From positions 40,554-57,403 of the forward strand of contig DMDA01000025.1 in NCBI GenBank assembly GCA_003451595.1: 16,850 nucleotides of DNA, given 5' to 3'. Shown piece after piece: positions 1 through 12,437 of the stretch; within the stretch, counting starts at the first letter, position 1; the number at the start of each line of letters is the position of its first letter. This DNA is from Chloroflexota bacterium (GTDB lineage Bacteria > Chloroflexota > Anaerolineae > Caldilineales > Caldilineaceae). A model generated the notes under the pieces. That model was not told the DNA's origin, did no database searches, and saw only the letters and a program-made list of their open reading frames with translations. The position numbers and the translations under genes are program-made.

Positions 1-8
1 TGTGGAAG

Positions 9-81
<73 letters not shown>

Positions 82-96
82 CTGAACCGGCCACAT

Positions 97-182
<86 letters not shown>

Positions 183-205
183 GTACCTGCCGCAGAACTG
201 TTGAT

Positions 206-234
206 AGTATACACTGCCCTCAGCATATATGCAA
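206..234 (-). promoter_or_regulatory. Candidate promoter of the tRNA-Leu/tRNA-Ala pair
   Basis: Read on the minus strand, a -10 hexamer TATACT (211-206) is preceded after exactly 17 nt by TTGCAT (234-229), a weak -35. The -10 matches the consensus at five of six positions. Transcription would begin around 199, about 17 nt before the tRNA-Leu 5' end. The element abuts the predicted 3' end of rnpB at 235, so rnpB read-through could also feed the tRNAs. This is inferred from sequence match only. Confidence 0.5.
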
Positions 235-683
<449 letters not shown>

Positions 684-740
684 TCAACTGTTAAGCTGCT
701 CGACTGGTAGTTTTAACCTACTTCAAAGTGTCGAAGCTGT

Positions 741-769
741 TTTTTATCATCAGGACAGCACTTTGTCAA
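741..769 (-). promoter_or_regulatory. rnpB: Candidate rnpB promoter
   Basis: On the minus strand a perfect -35 TTGACA (769-764) lies 17 nt from TAAAAA (746-741), a poor -10. Transcription would start near 734, about 50 nt before the P1 helix, so the 5' end would need processing or the true -10 lies nearer. The perfect -35 in an A/T-rich stretch just upstream of a stable RNA is the main support. Confidence 0.4.
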
Positions 770-866
770 ATCAACGTTGCTGCGGGCTTGCTGGGGTTCC
801 TCACGGCATGTGAAGCGGATTCAATGGCTGAAAAGCAAATTGACACGGATTGAACGTCTATGTTAC

Positions 867-886
867 GCTTGCATTCATCTGCAAGC
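867..886. repeat. Small inverted repeat, possible operator or hairpin
   Basis: GCTTGCA (867-873) and TGCAAGC (880-886) form a perfect 7-bp inverted repeat around a 6-nt centre. It lies in the leader region about 160 nt upstream of the transporter operon. Its spacing would suit a regulator binding site, but nothing identifies the regulator. No T-run follows it on either strand, so it is unlikely to be a terminator. Confidence 0.35.
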
Positions 887-1045
887 ATAATCAAGTCCAA
901 ACTTTTTGTGTAGACGGCGACTGTTTTATCGGCATTTTGCCCATAGATTGTGTTTTGTGGGCTATGCTGGTCTGTACCGGTATAGTTCTGGCGATCGGTC
1001 GAGCTGTTTATGCAATCGGTGTGATGTGATCGGTGAAAGACGATT

Positions 1046-2125
<1,080 letters not shown>

Positions 2126-2170
2126 AAGGCGGTTGCAGTCTCCAGTCGATTGATGGTTCAGTGTGCGGCA

Positions 2171-2209
2171 TAGTCTGTCCAGATAGTCTATCCAGATAGT
2201 CTATCCAGA
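2171..2209 (+). repeat. Three tandem 13-bp units between the two permease genes
   Basis: The unit TAGTCTRTCCAGA occurs three times head to tail (2171-2183, 2184-2196, 2197-2209). The first copy has G where the others have A. The last copy runs directly into the GGGAG ribosome-binding site of the second permease gene. The array therefore makes up much of the 92-nt intergenic spacer, and copy number could alter spacing or RNA structure at the start. The function is unknown. Confidence 0.85.
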
Positions 2210-2217
2210 GGGAGCAA

Positions 2218-3096
<879 letters not shown>

Positions 3097-3107
3097 GGGT
3101 ATGTTAC

Positions 3108-3201
3108 GTGTTGCGTGGTTCGTGTTGCGTGCAAACCGCGATCACACTCCATGCAATACGCACCACGCAATACGCAATACGCAACACGCACCGCGCAACA
3201 C
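3108..3201. repeat. Inverted heptad-repeat array (GTGTTGC / GCAAYAC)
   Basis: The spacer between the second permease and the first ATPase gene is built of 7-nt units. Plus-strand units GTGTTGC, GTGGTTC and GTGTTGC fill 3108-3128. Seven units of opposite sense (GCAATAC, GCACCAC, GCAATAC twice, GCAACAC, GCACCGC, GCAACAC) fill 3153-3201. The arms can pair: CGTGTTGCGT at 3107-3116 or 3121-3130 is the complement of 3179-3188. It lies inside the operon, so the hairpin would be in the polycistronic mRNA and could affect stability or expression balance (inference). Confidence 0.85.
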
Positions 3202-3222
3202 TCAGTAAGGATCGTTGACTGA

Positions 3223-4326
3223 ATGGCGAAGAACAAGCTCGACTGGCAGACTGGCGACGCCAACGATGGGCGGGCGCCACTTTCACTGGAGAATGTCCAC
3301 GTTGCCTACAACACGCGGCGGGGCAAGGTGCGTGCGATTCGCGGGGTGACGCTCGATTTGCACGCCGGCGAGAGCCTGGCGCTGATTGGTGAGAGCGGCT
3401 CCGGCAAGTCGACCTTAGGGCTGGCGATCGTGCGGCTGTTGCCCGACACGGCGGAGACGGCGCCCGGTGTGATCACCTACCGTCGCAACGGGCGCGAGGT
3501 GGATGTGCTGCAGCTCAAGCCGGGCGAGCTGCGCGAGTTTCGCTGGAGCGAGTGTGCGATGGTCTTTCAGGCCGCGCTCAACGCCTTCAACCCGGTGCTC
3601 AAAGTGTGGGCGCAGGCGCTCGACACGGCCAAGGCGCACGGCTGGCACGACAAGGACGCTGTCCGGCGCCGGCTGGTGGAGTTGCTCGAGTTCGTCCAAC
3701 TCGATCCCAAGCGCGTGATCGACGCTTATCCGCATGAGTTGAGCGGCGGGATGCGCCAGCGTGTGCTGATCGCCCTGTCGCTGCTGCTCAATCCGCAGAT
3801 TCTGATTCTCGATGAACCGACGACAGCGCTCGACATTATCACACAGCGCACGATCATCAAGCTGTTGCGCGAGTTGAAGGAAGATCAAGGCTTCACGATG
3901 ATCTTCATCTCGCACGACCTGGCGATTGCCGCCGAGCTGGCCGACCGCGTGGCGACGATGTACGCCGGGCGCGTCGTTGAGCTAGGCGCCTCAGACGACA
4001 TCTTCTATCGCCCGCGCCATCCCTACACGCTGGGGCTGATCCGCGCCGTGCCGACGGTGACAGGCGGCTTCGAGCAGTTGTTCTCGATCCCCGGTTCGCC
4101 GCCCGATCTGGTTGACCTGCCTAAGGGCTGCAAATTTCATCCGCGCTGCGCCTTTGCCACCGAGCGCTGCAAGCAGGAGGAGCCGGAGTTGGAGGAAGTG
4201 GGGCCTGGACACACGGCGGCGTGCTGGCACTGGCATGAAGTCGAGGCGGAGCTGCGTCGCAACCCGTTGCACCGCGGCGCGCTCAACCTGACCGATGTCA
4301 TCGCCGTTGATGTGGAGGTGGCGTGA
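3223..4326 (+). CDS. ABC importer ATPase, DppD/OppD family
   Basis: Cytoplasmic ATP-hydrolysing subunit that powers the importer. Within 367 residues the ABC motifs are complete: Walker A GESGSGKST (56-64), Q-loop VFQ (Gln116), signature LSGGM (173-177), Walker B LILDEPT (194-200) with D-loop ALD, and switch His231. The C-terminal oligopeptide-transporter region begins near RHPYTLGL and holds the spaced cysteines CKFHPRC, RC and AAC. These are common in DppD-type ATPases and may bind an Fe-S cluster in some members. The ribosome site is AAGGA (3207-3211), 11 nt before the ATG. The stop TGA overlaps the next start by one base, which predicts translational coupling with the second ATPase. Confidence 0.95.
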   Translation: MAKNKLDWQTGDANDGRAPLSLENVHVAYNTRRGKVRAIRGVTLDLHAGESLALIGESGSGKSTLGLAIVRLLPDTAETAPGVITYRRNGREVDVLQLKPGELREFRWSECAMVFQAALNAFNPVLKVWAQALDTAKAHGWHDKDAVRRRLVELLEFVQLDPKRVIDAYPHELSGGMRQRVLIALSLLLNPQILILDEPTTALDIITQRTIIKLLRELKEDQGFTMIFISHDLAIAAELADRVATMYAGRVVELGASDDIFYRPRHPYTLGLIRAVPTVTGGFEQLFSIPGSPPDLVDLPKGCKFHPRCAFATERCKQEEPELEEVGPGHTAACWHWHEVEAELRRNPLHRGALNLTDVIAVDVEVA

Positions 4327-5321
4327 TGGCGCCGATCATCGAAGTGCGCAATCTGACCAAGCAATTTGGCAAGGGCAAAGAGCGGGTCACGGCCGTTGAT
4401 TCCGTTTCGTTTGCCATCGAGCCGGGCGAAACGGTCTGTCTGGTGGGCGAAAGCGGCTGCGGCAAGAGCACGACCGGACGCATGGTCGCCGGTCTGCTGG
4501 AAGCCACCTCCGGCGAGGTGCTGTTCGAGGGCAAGAACATCAAGCAGCTCGACAGCGCCGCCTTTCGCCGCTACCGCCAGACGGTGCAAATCATCCATCA
4601 AGACCCGTATTCGTCACTCAACCCGACGCAGACGATCAGCCAGATTCTCACCGCGCCGCTGCTGCGCCACAACAAGGTCAAGAACCGCGTTGCCGCCGAA
4701 GCGCGCGCGCTCGAAATTCTCGAAGTGGTCGATCTGACGCCAGCACGCGACGTGATCGCCAAATATCCACACCAGCTCAGCGGCGGACAGCGCCAGCGTG
4801 TGGCTGTGGCGCGCGCGCTCACCGTCGATCCCAAGTTCATCGTCGCTGACGAGGCGGTGTCGATGGTCGATGTCTCGATCCGTGTGAGCATCTTGACGAT
4901 GCTGGCGCGGCTCAAAAAGGAGTTCGACGTCACCTTCCTATTTATCACGCACGACCTGGCGCTGGCGAAGTACTTTGCGTGGGAGGGGCGCATCACGGTG
5001 ATGTACTTGGGGCGCATCGTCGAGGACGGGCCTACGCAGCGGCTGATCAACGACCCGCGCCATCCGTACACGCAGGCGCTGCTTTCCGCCGTGCCGGAAG
5101 CCGACCCGGAGCTGGCGCAGCACAAGCGGCAGATCGAGCTGCGCGGCGCCGAGATTCCCAGCCTGTTGGCGCTGCCGCCGGGCTGCACCTTTCACCCTCG
5201 CTGTCCTTACTTCGTACCGGGCCGGTGTGACGCCGCAGTGCCGGCGCTGGAAGCGTTGGACGTGGGTGGGCGTGTGGCCTGTCCGGTGCGCCGGCAGGAA
5301 CGTGTATCGTTGTTGGTCTAG
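4326..5321 (+). CDS. ABC importer ATPase, DppF/OppF family
   Basis: Second ATPase of the importer, forming a heterodimer with the DppD-like subunit. I start at ATG 4326, which overlaps the preceding TGA as TGATG and sits 7 nt after GGAGG (4314-4318). A GTG at 4323 is possible but less likely. The 331 residues contain Walker A GESGCGKST (41-49), Q-loop Gln92, signature LSGGQ (151-155), Walker B FIVADE (171-176) and switch His209. The Walker B/D-loop segment reads DEAVSMVD where many DppF proteins have DEPVSALD, a mild variation that leaves the catalytic Glu176. The tail carries CTFHPRC and later cysteines of the oligopeptide-ABC C-terminal region. Confidence 0.95.
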   Translation: MAPIIEVRNLTKQFGKGKERVTAVDSVSFAIEPGETVCLVGESGCGKSTTGRMVAGLLEATSGEVLFEGKNIKQLDSAAFRRYRQTVQIIHQDPYSSLNPTQTISQILTAPLLRHNKVKNRVAAEARALEILEVVDLTPARDVIAKYPHQLSGGQRQRVAVARALTVDPKFIVADEAVSMVDVSIRVSILTMLARLKKEFDVTFLFITHDLALAKYFAWEGRITVMYLGRIVEDGPTQRLINDPRHPYTQALLSAVPEADPELAQHKRQIELRGAEIPSLLALPPGCTFHPRCPYFVPGRCDAAVPALEALDVGGRVACPVRRQERVSLLV

Positions 5322-5324
5322 CCG

Positions 5325-5507
5325 ATGAACAGTGAGATTGCGCGTGCCGGCATCTTGATCGGCGCTTTCCTGCTGGTGGGTGGCGTCCCGCTGCTCTTCG
5401 TTGTGGAGCCAGGCACCGGCGAGCACGCGATCACGCTCTTCACGGTTTTGTTCGGCGTAGTTTTTCTGGTAGCGCTCGGCATTGTCGTGCGCCTGAGCCA
5501 GCGCTGA
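5325..5507 (+). CDS. Small two-helix membrane protein in the ABC operon
   Basis: The 60-residue protein starts 3 nt after the ATPase stop codon and continues in the same direction. It has a short N-terminal stretch (MNSEIARAG), a hydrophobic helix at about 8-27, a short polar turn (EPGTGEHA, 28-35), a second helix at about 36-55 and a basic end (RLSQR). I do not recognise a family. Its position between the ATPases and the binding protein suggests co-expression with the importer, perhaps as an accessory or assembly subunit, but this is inference. No strong ribosome site precedes it, so translation probably depends on the upstream gene. Confidence 0.6.
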   Translation: MNSEIARAGILIGAFLLVGGVPLLFVVEPGTGEHAITLFTVLFGVVFLVALGIVVRLSQR

Positions 5508-5525
5508 GGCTGGAAAGGAGAAGAA

Positions 5526-5618
5526 TTGACGCAGATTCGAGACATTTACTTGTTCACACCTGGTAACAACCCGATTGGGATAGTTACACTCCATTTTGGT
5601 TCTATTTTCGTCCTGTAA
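5526..5618 (+). CDS. Possible 30-codon leader ORF before the binding-protein gene
   Basis: A TTG start at 5526 lies 5 nt after a good AGGAG (5516-5520) and opens a 30-codon frame ending in TAA at 5616-5618, 22 nt before the lipoprotein start. The predicted peptide begins MTQIRDIYLF and ends FGSIFVL, with no recognisable domain. The strong ribosome site without another use is the only positive evidence. It may be a regulatory leader peptide, a residue of the operon layout, or chance. No codon-usage test was possible. Confidence 0.25.
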   Translation: MTQIRDIYLFTPGNNPIGIVTLHFGSIFVL

Positions 5619-5640
5619 GATCAAGTCAAGGAGACAACGC

Positions 5641-7444
<1,804 letters not shown>

Positions 7445-7446
<2 letters not shown>

Positions 7447-7500
7447 TCTCGAATCTCTAATCTCTAATCTCTGAGATTGGAGATTGGAGATTCGAGATTG
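7445..7500 (+). repeat. Heptad-repeat hairpin overlapping the stop codon of the binding-protein gene
   Basis: Four AATCTC-type heptads (7445-7472) are followed at once by four GAGATT-type heptads (7473-7500). The arms 7445-7471 and 7473-7499 pair along their whole length as RNA, with two G-U wobbles (7458-7486 and 7465-7479), giving a stem of about 26 bp with a tiny loop. The TAA stop (7444-7446) lies at the foot of the stem. No T-run follows, so if it ends transcription it is not a classic intrinsic terminator. It could instead protect the 3' end of the importer mRNA. Confidence 0.92.
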
Positions 7501-7517
7501 AAGAACCTGTTGGAGAC

Positions 7518-7548
7518 GAAGCCGGTGTGCAGCCCGCGCACCGGCTTC
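7518..7548 (+). terminator. GC-rich hairpin between the binding-protein and MFS genes
   Basis: A 13-bp stem (7518-7530 with 7536-7548, one G-U pair) closes a 5-nt AGCCC loop. It sits directly after the heptad hairpin and is followed by AATTAT, not by a clear U-run, so terminator activity is uncertain. The MFS start codon at 7553 is only 4 nt beyond the stem, so the structure could instead act as an attenuator or hide the translation start. Confidence 0.45.
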
Positions 7549-7552
7549 AATT

Positions 7553-8737
7553 ATGCCTATGCACAACTATCGCGTTCTGACACTGGTCAATTTTCTGGCG
7601 TTCATTGCGATCGGCATCAACTCGCCGCTGCTGACGCTCTACTTGCAGGGGCTGGGCGCCGATTTCGCCTTCATTTCTGTCATTCTCACGAGCACGATCC
7701 TGGTGATGCTGGTCAGTAATCCGGCGTGGGGCTGGCTGGCGGATCGGCTGGGACGGCGCAAGCCACTCTATATTGTGGGACTGGCCGGTGCGGCGTTGGG
7801 CTACTTCTGGCTGAGCGCCGCCGACAACGTGGCAACGGCGTGGCCGGCACGCCTGCTCGACGCGCTGAGCATGGCGGGCGTCTCCACGCTCGGCTTGACG
7901 CTGATGGGCGATACGCTTGACGCGTCACAGCGTCGCGGGCGCAGCATGGGTCTGACGCGCGGGCTGGCGTCGCTGGCGTTTGCGGCGGGCGCCTTCATGG
8001 GTGGACGCCTGGCAGACGCCTTCGGAATCTCGTCGGTTTTTGGGGTCTGCGGCGGCTTTCTAGCGGCGGCGGCGCTGGTCGCCTTGCTGCTGCACGAAGT
8101 CAAACCGACGCCGGTTGCTGTTGCCGTCGCCGCACCGCCGGTGGCGCCGTCGCCGCGCCCGTTGGGGCTGCCGGCGCTCTTCCTGGCAGGCGTCGTGTTG
8201 TGGACGGCCGCGCACGTCGCCTCGACCTCGATGTGGCCCAATTACATGGAGGCGAACGGCTACAGCAAGACGACGATCAGCAGCCTCTGGTCGCTCGCCG
8301 CGCTGATTGAGATGCCAGCGATGTGGCTTGGCGGCGCGCTGTCGGACATCACCGGGCGCGCAGTGGTGCTGGCGGCGGGCGGCGTCTTGGTCGCCACTGT
8401 ACAGATCGGCTACTTGCTGCTGGTGGCGAGCCTGCCGGCGCTGCTGGGGGTGCAGATGGTGCGCGGCTTTGGCTTTGGGAGCTACACTGCGGCGTCGATG
8501 ACCTTTGCTTCTGAGGTGGGCGGCAAGGCGCAGCGCGGCGGCAACAGCGGGCTGTTCAACACAGCAGGCAGCGCCGGTCAACTGGCGGGCAGTCTGTTGG
8601 GTGGGATGCTGGTGCAGGCAGCGGGGTTCAGAACATTGTTTCTCGTCTGCGCGGGGCTGGCCCTGTGCAGCGCGCTCTGCTTTTTGCTGCTGCGGCGCCA
8701 GGGCGTCATGCCGGTGCGGGAACAGCCAGCTTCGTGA
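7553..8737 (+). CDS. Major facilitator superfamily transporter
   Basis: Inner-membrane secondary transporter of about 12 helices in 394 residues, normal for MFS. The conserved loop 2-3 motif reads GWLADRLGRRK (60-70), and its counterpart in the second half is GGALSDITGR (260-269). A Pro/Ala/Val-rich cytoplasmic loop (about 181-205) joins the two six-helix halves. The ATG at 7553 has no visible ribosome site. ATG 7559 is an in-frame alternative. The gene begins right after a stable hairpin and is followed by a 94-nt gap to the oxidoreductases. The substrate is unknown. It is not the 14-helix AmpG type by length. Import of sugars or efflux of a pathway product are both possible. Confidence 0.88.
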   Translation: MPMHNYRVLTLVNFLAFIAIGINSPLLTLYLQGLGADFAFISVILTSTILVMLVSNPAWGWLADRLGRRKPLYIVGLAGAALGYFWLSAADNVATAWPARLLDALSMAGVSTLGLTLMGDTLDASQRRGRSMGLTRGLASLAFAAGAFMGGRLADAFGISSVFGVCGGFLAAAALVALLLHEVKPTPVAVAVAAPPVAPSPRPLGLPALFLAGVVLWTAAHVASTSMWPNYMEANGYSKTTISSLWSLAALIEMPAMWLGGALSDITGRAVVLAAGGVLVATVQIGYLLLVASLPALLGVQMVRGFGFGSYTAASMTFASEVGGKAQRGGNSGLFNTAGSAGQLAGSLLGGMLVQAAGFRTLFLVCAGLALCSALCFLLLRRQGVMPVREQPAS

Positions 8738-8831
8738 GAGCATATCCTGCCTTTTGCATAGTCAGCCTTCGTGTGCGACGATACCGAGAGAGTAGTGTTA
8801 TCTACAACTTCATAGAGGAAAGCCAGGAACC

Positions 8832-9842
8832 ATGCAACGAATCGGAGTGATCGGGACAGGGGCGATCGCCGCCATTCACCTCGATGGCTGGCGGCGGATG
8901 CCAGGGGTCCAACTTGTCGGATATTACGATGTGAGGTCAGAAGCCGCCGAACGCGCGGCGCAGCGCTATGGCGGTCGGGTGTTTGCCACGCTGGACGACC
9001 TGTTCGCTGCCGTCGATGTGGTCGATATCTGCACGCCGGGCGTGGCGCACAAGGAGAACGTGCTGGCCGCCACCGCGGCGGGCAAGGCGATCATCTGCGA
9101 AAAGCCGTTGGCGCGCCATCTTTCGGACGCGGTGGAGATGGTCGCAGCGTGCGAACGCGCGGGCGTGCCGCTCTTTCCGGCGCAGGTGGTGCGCTTCTTC
9201 CCGATGTATAGTCAGGTCAAGGCGCAGATCGATGCCGGCGCCATCGGCAAGCCGGGCGTCTATCGCAGTGCGCGCAACGGTAGTTTCCCGCGCCCCGGGC
9301 GCGACTTTTCGGCGCCACACTATGCCGATTTCAACCTGAGCGGCGGTGTGGTGCTCGATGTGGCGGTGCATGACATCGACTTTGCGCGCTGGTGCTGCGG
9401 CGAGGTCGAGCGGGTCTTTGCACGTGGGCTGACCTTTGCGGGCAAGGAATATCGCGACCACGCGCTGATCACGCTGCGCTTTGCGTCGGGTGCGGTCGGT
9501 CATATCGAGGTGAGTTGGGCGCATCCGCGCGGCAACTTCCGCACGCGCGTCGAGGTGGCGGGCGACGGTGGCTTGATCGAGTGGGATTCCATCGACCGCC
9601 CCCCGCTGGTCTACGAACTCTACGACGATGAGCACGGCTTCCGGCGCATCGGCAGCAGCCCGACCGCCGACGAGGACGAGCCATACTACGCCGAGCTGGC
9701 GCACTTTATCGACGTGTTGGAAGGGCGCGCCCAACCGATCGTGACGGCGCGCGACGGGCTGGAGGCGGTGCGCGTGGCGCTTGCCGCCATCGAATCGATG
9801 CGCACCGGCAAGGTGATCGCCATGAACGAGTTTGTGGGGTGA
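8832..9842 (+). CDS. Gfo/Idh/MocA family oxidoreductase (first of three)
   Basis: Predicted cytoplasmic NAD(P)-dependent dehydrogenase acting on a sugar, inositol or similar polyol. The 336-residue protein starts with a Rossmann fold, IGVIGTGAIAAIH (4-16), with the GxGxxA fingerprint. The family hallmark EKP stands at 90-92, with Lys91 the usual catalytic lysine. The C-terminal domain begins near 120 and contains GGVVLDVAVHDIDFARW (171-187) with Asp176 and His180 at the expected active-site places. The start is preceded by AGAGGAA and AGGA motifs. The next oxidoreductase begins 4 nt after its stop, so the two form an operon and may act together. The exact substrate is not readable. Confidence 0.93.
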   Translation: MQRIGVIGTGAIAAIHLDGWRRMPGVQLVGYYDVRSEAAERAAQRYGGRVFATLDDLFAAVDVVDICTPGVAHKENVLAATAAGKAIICEKPLARHLSDAVEMVAACERAGVPLFPAQVVRFFPMYSQVKAQIDAGAIGKPGVYRSARNGSFPRPGRDFSAPHYADFNLSGGVVLDVAVHDIDFARWCCGEVERVFARGLTFAGKEYRDHALITLRFASGAVGHIEVSWAHPRGNFRTRVEVAGDGGLIEWDSIDRPPLVYELYDDEHGFRRIGSSPTADEDEPYYAELAHFIDVLEGRAQPIVTARDGLEAVRVALAAIESMRTGKVIAMNEFVG

Positions 9843-9846
9843 GGCC

Positions 9847-10851
9847 ATGAGCAATCCATCTGTTCGTATCGGCTTTTTGGGCATCGCCCACATGCATTCG
9901 GTCAGCTATGCCCACAACCTGCTCGCCATGTCCGGCGTCGAAGTCGTCGGCATGTGGGATCGCACCGACGCGCTTGCTGCCGAATGGTCTCAACGGCTGG
10001 GCGTCGCGCGCTTTGCCAGCGCCGATGCACTGCTCGCCGCCGGGCTGGACGCGGTCGTGGTGTGCAGCGAGAACGCGTATCATCGACCGCTAGTCGAGCA
10101 AGCTGCGGGACGTGTGCAGGCGATCCTGTGCGAGAAGCCCATCGCCACCACGGTCGCTGACGCGCAGGCGATGATCGACCGCTGCGCCGACACCGGTGCG
10201 AAGCTGCAGATCGCTTTCCCGGTGCGCTTTGCGCCATCGGTGATCGAACTCAAGCGCCAGCTCGACGCCGGGCTGTTGGGCGAAATCTACACGGTCAACT
10301 GCACCAATCACGGCTCGATGCCCGGCGGCTGGTTCATTGACCCGGAACTGGCAGGCGGCGGCGCAGTGCTCGACCACACCGTGCATGTGATCGATGTGCT
10401 GCGCTGGTTCTGGGGCGCCGAGGTGACGGAGGTCTACGCCGAGGTAGGCGACAGCCTGCTGCACCCCGATCTGGGCATCGACGACGTCGGGCTACTCTCC
10501 TTCACACTGAGCAACGGCGTCTATGGCACGCTCGACACAAGCTGGTCGCGCCCGCCGAGCTATCCGATCTGGGGCGACGTCAAACTCGAAATCCTGGGCG
10601 AACACGGCGTGGTCTACGGCGACACGCTGCACCAGTACATCACCGTTGCCTCCAACGCCGCCGGCAAGACGCGCTGGGCGGGCTACGGCAGCGACATGGA
10701 TCGCGGACTGATGGCGGATTTTGTCGACATGGTGCGCACGGGCCGCGCCCCGTCGATCACGGGTGAGGATGGTCTGCGCGCCATGCAGGTCGCCCTCGCC
10801 GCCTATGCATCCGCCAAAACGGGTCAGCCGGTCAAACTCTCCAATCTCTAA
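9847..10851 (+). CDS. Gfo/Idh/MocA family oxidoreductase (second of three)
   Basis: Second member of the family, 334 residues from ATG 9847. The upstream ATG at 9832 lies within the previous gene. The family features are EKP at 96-98 and GGGAVLDHTVHVIDVLRW (171-188) with Asp176 and His180. The nucleotide-binding start reads GFLGIAHMHS (9-18), so the usual GxGxxG/A glycine pattern is altered. His/Met replacements of this kind occur in some subgroups, and cofactor binding may differ. It is only distantly similar to the first and third members, so the three are not a recent tandem duplication. Its last codons (S-N-L-stop) lie in an AATCTC heptad array, so repeat growth may have set the present C-terminus. 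Confidence 0.92.
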   Translation: MSNPSVRIGFLGIAHMHSVSYAHNLLAMSGVEVVGMWDRTDALAAEWSQRLGVARFASADALLAAGLDAVVVCSENAYHRPLVEQAAGRVQAILCEKPIATTVADAQAMIDRCADTGAKLQIAFPVRFAPSVIELKRQLDAGLLGEIYTVNCTNHGSMPGGWFIDPELAGGGAVLDHTVHVIDVLRWFWGAEVTEVYAEVGDSLLHPDLGIDDVGLLSFTLSNGVYGTLDTSWSRPPSYPIWGDVKLEILGEHGVVYGDTLHQYITVASNAAGKTRWAGYGSDMDRGLMADFVDMVRTGRAPSITGEDGLRAMQVALAAYASAKTGQPVKLSNL

Positions 10852-10882
10852 TCTCCAATCTCCAGTTTGAGATTGGAGATTG
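10843..10882 (+). repeat. Heptad-repeat hairpin at the end of the second oxidoreductase gene
   Basis: Three AATCTC-type heptads (10843-10863) and two GAGATTG heptads (10869-10882) face each other. The arms 10850-10862 and 10869-10881 form a perfect 13-bp stem with the loop CAGTTT. The TAA stop (10849-10851) is inside the first arm. The stem ends 26 nt before the next start codon, so it lies in the intercistronic RNA. Confidence 0.92.
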
Positions 10883-10907
10883 TTAGCATTCTCTTGCGAG
10901 GTATTCT

Positions 10908-12239
<1,332 letters not shown>

Positions 12240-12250
12240 CAGAGAGTGAC

Positions 12251-12310
12251 ATGCCAGAGATCAGCCGTTTCTTGGGGATTTCGATTCACATGTATCATGC
12301 TACAGTTTGA
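12251..12310 (+). pseudogene. Truncated remnant resembling the start of a DUF4160 gene
   Basis: A 19-codon frame beginning MPEISRFLGISIHMYH ends abruptly at TGA. This beginning closely resembles the N-terminus of DUF4160 proteins as I remember it (MPEISRF.GI.I.MY), small proteins often found beside DUF2442 and toxin-antitoxin genes. The continuation expected in the family, including the HFH segment, is not seen in any frame downstream, so this looks like a decayed or recombined leftover. AGAGAGTG before the ATG could be an old ribosome site. It occupies the gap between the third oxidoreductase and anmK. Confidence 0.5.
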
Positions 12311-12437
12311 CAATCGCATGACTTACTGCGCATGTATCGCAGGCATAACAATGAACCCGCTTGCAGTGGTCAGGTAAGACACGCGGTTTCACAGCGATGA
12401 CTGCGATATGTGCTTTTGAGTGCAGGCAAGGTTCACC

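Larger units (their letters stand above)
684..1045. other. Intergenic region between rnpB and the ABC transporter operon
   Basis: There is no convincing gene in these 362 bases. The region separates divergently transcribed units. It holds the rnpB promoter candidate (741-769), a 7-bp inverted repeat (867-873 with 880-886, 6-nt loop), and the 5' leader of the permease gene. TATAGT at 981-986 could be a -10 for the plus strand, but no -35 at a normal distance was found. The motif (g/a)atcggt occurs three times, at 993, 1014 and 1028. Any regulatory role for it is unproven. Confidence 0.6.

Noticed and set aside
993..1034. Three copies of (g/a)atcggt at spacings of 21 and 14 nt as operator sites
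   Set aside because: The motif is short and degenerate, and the count is too low to separate from chance. Noted only because the spacings are multiples of seven.
5596..5640. An upstream in-frame ATG extending the binding protein by 15 residues
   Set aside because: It lacks a ribosome site and would place charged residues before the signal peptide. ATG 5641 has AAGGAG and a normal lipoprotein signal.
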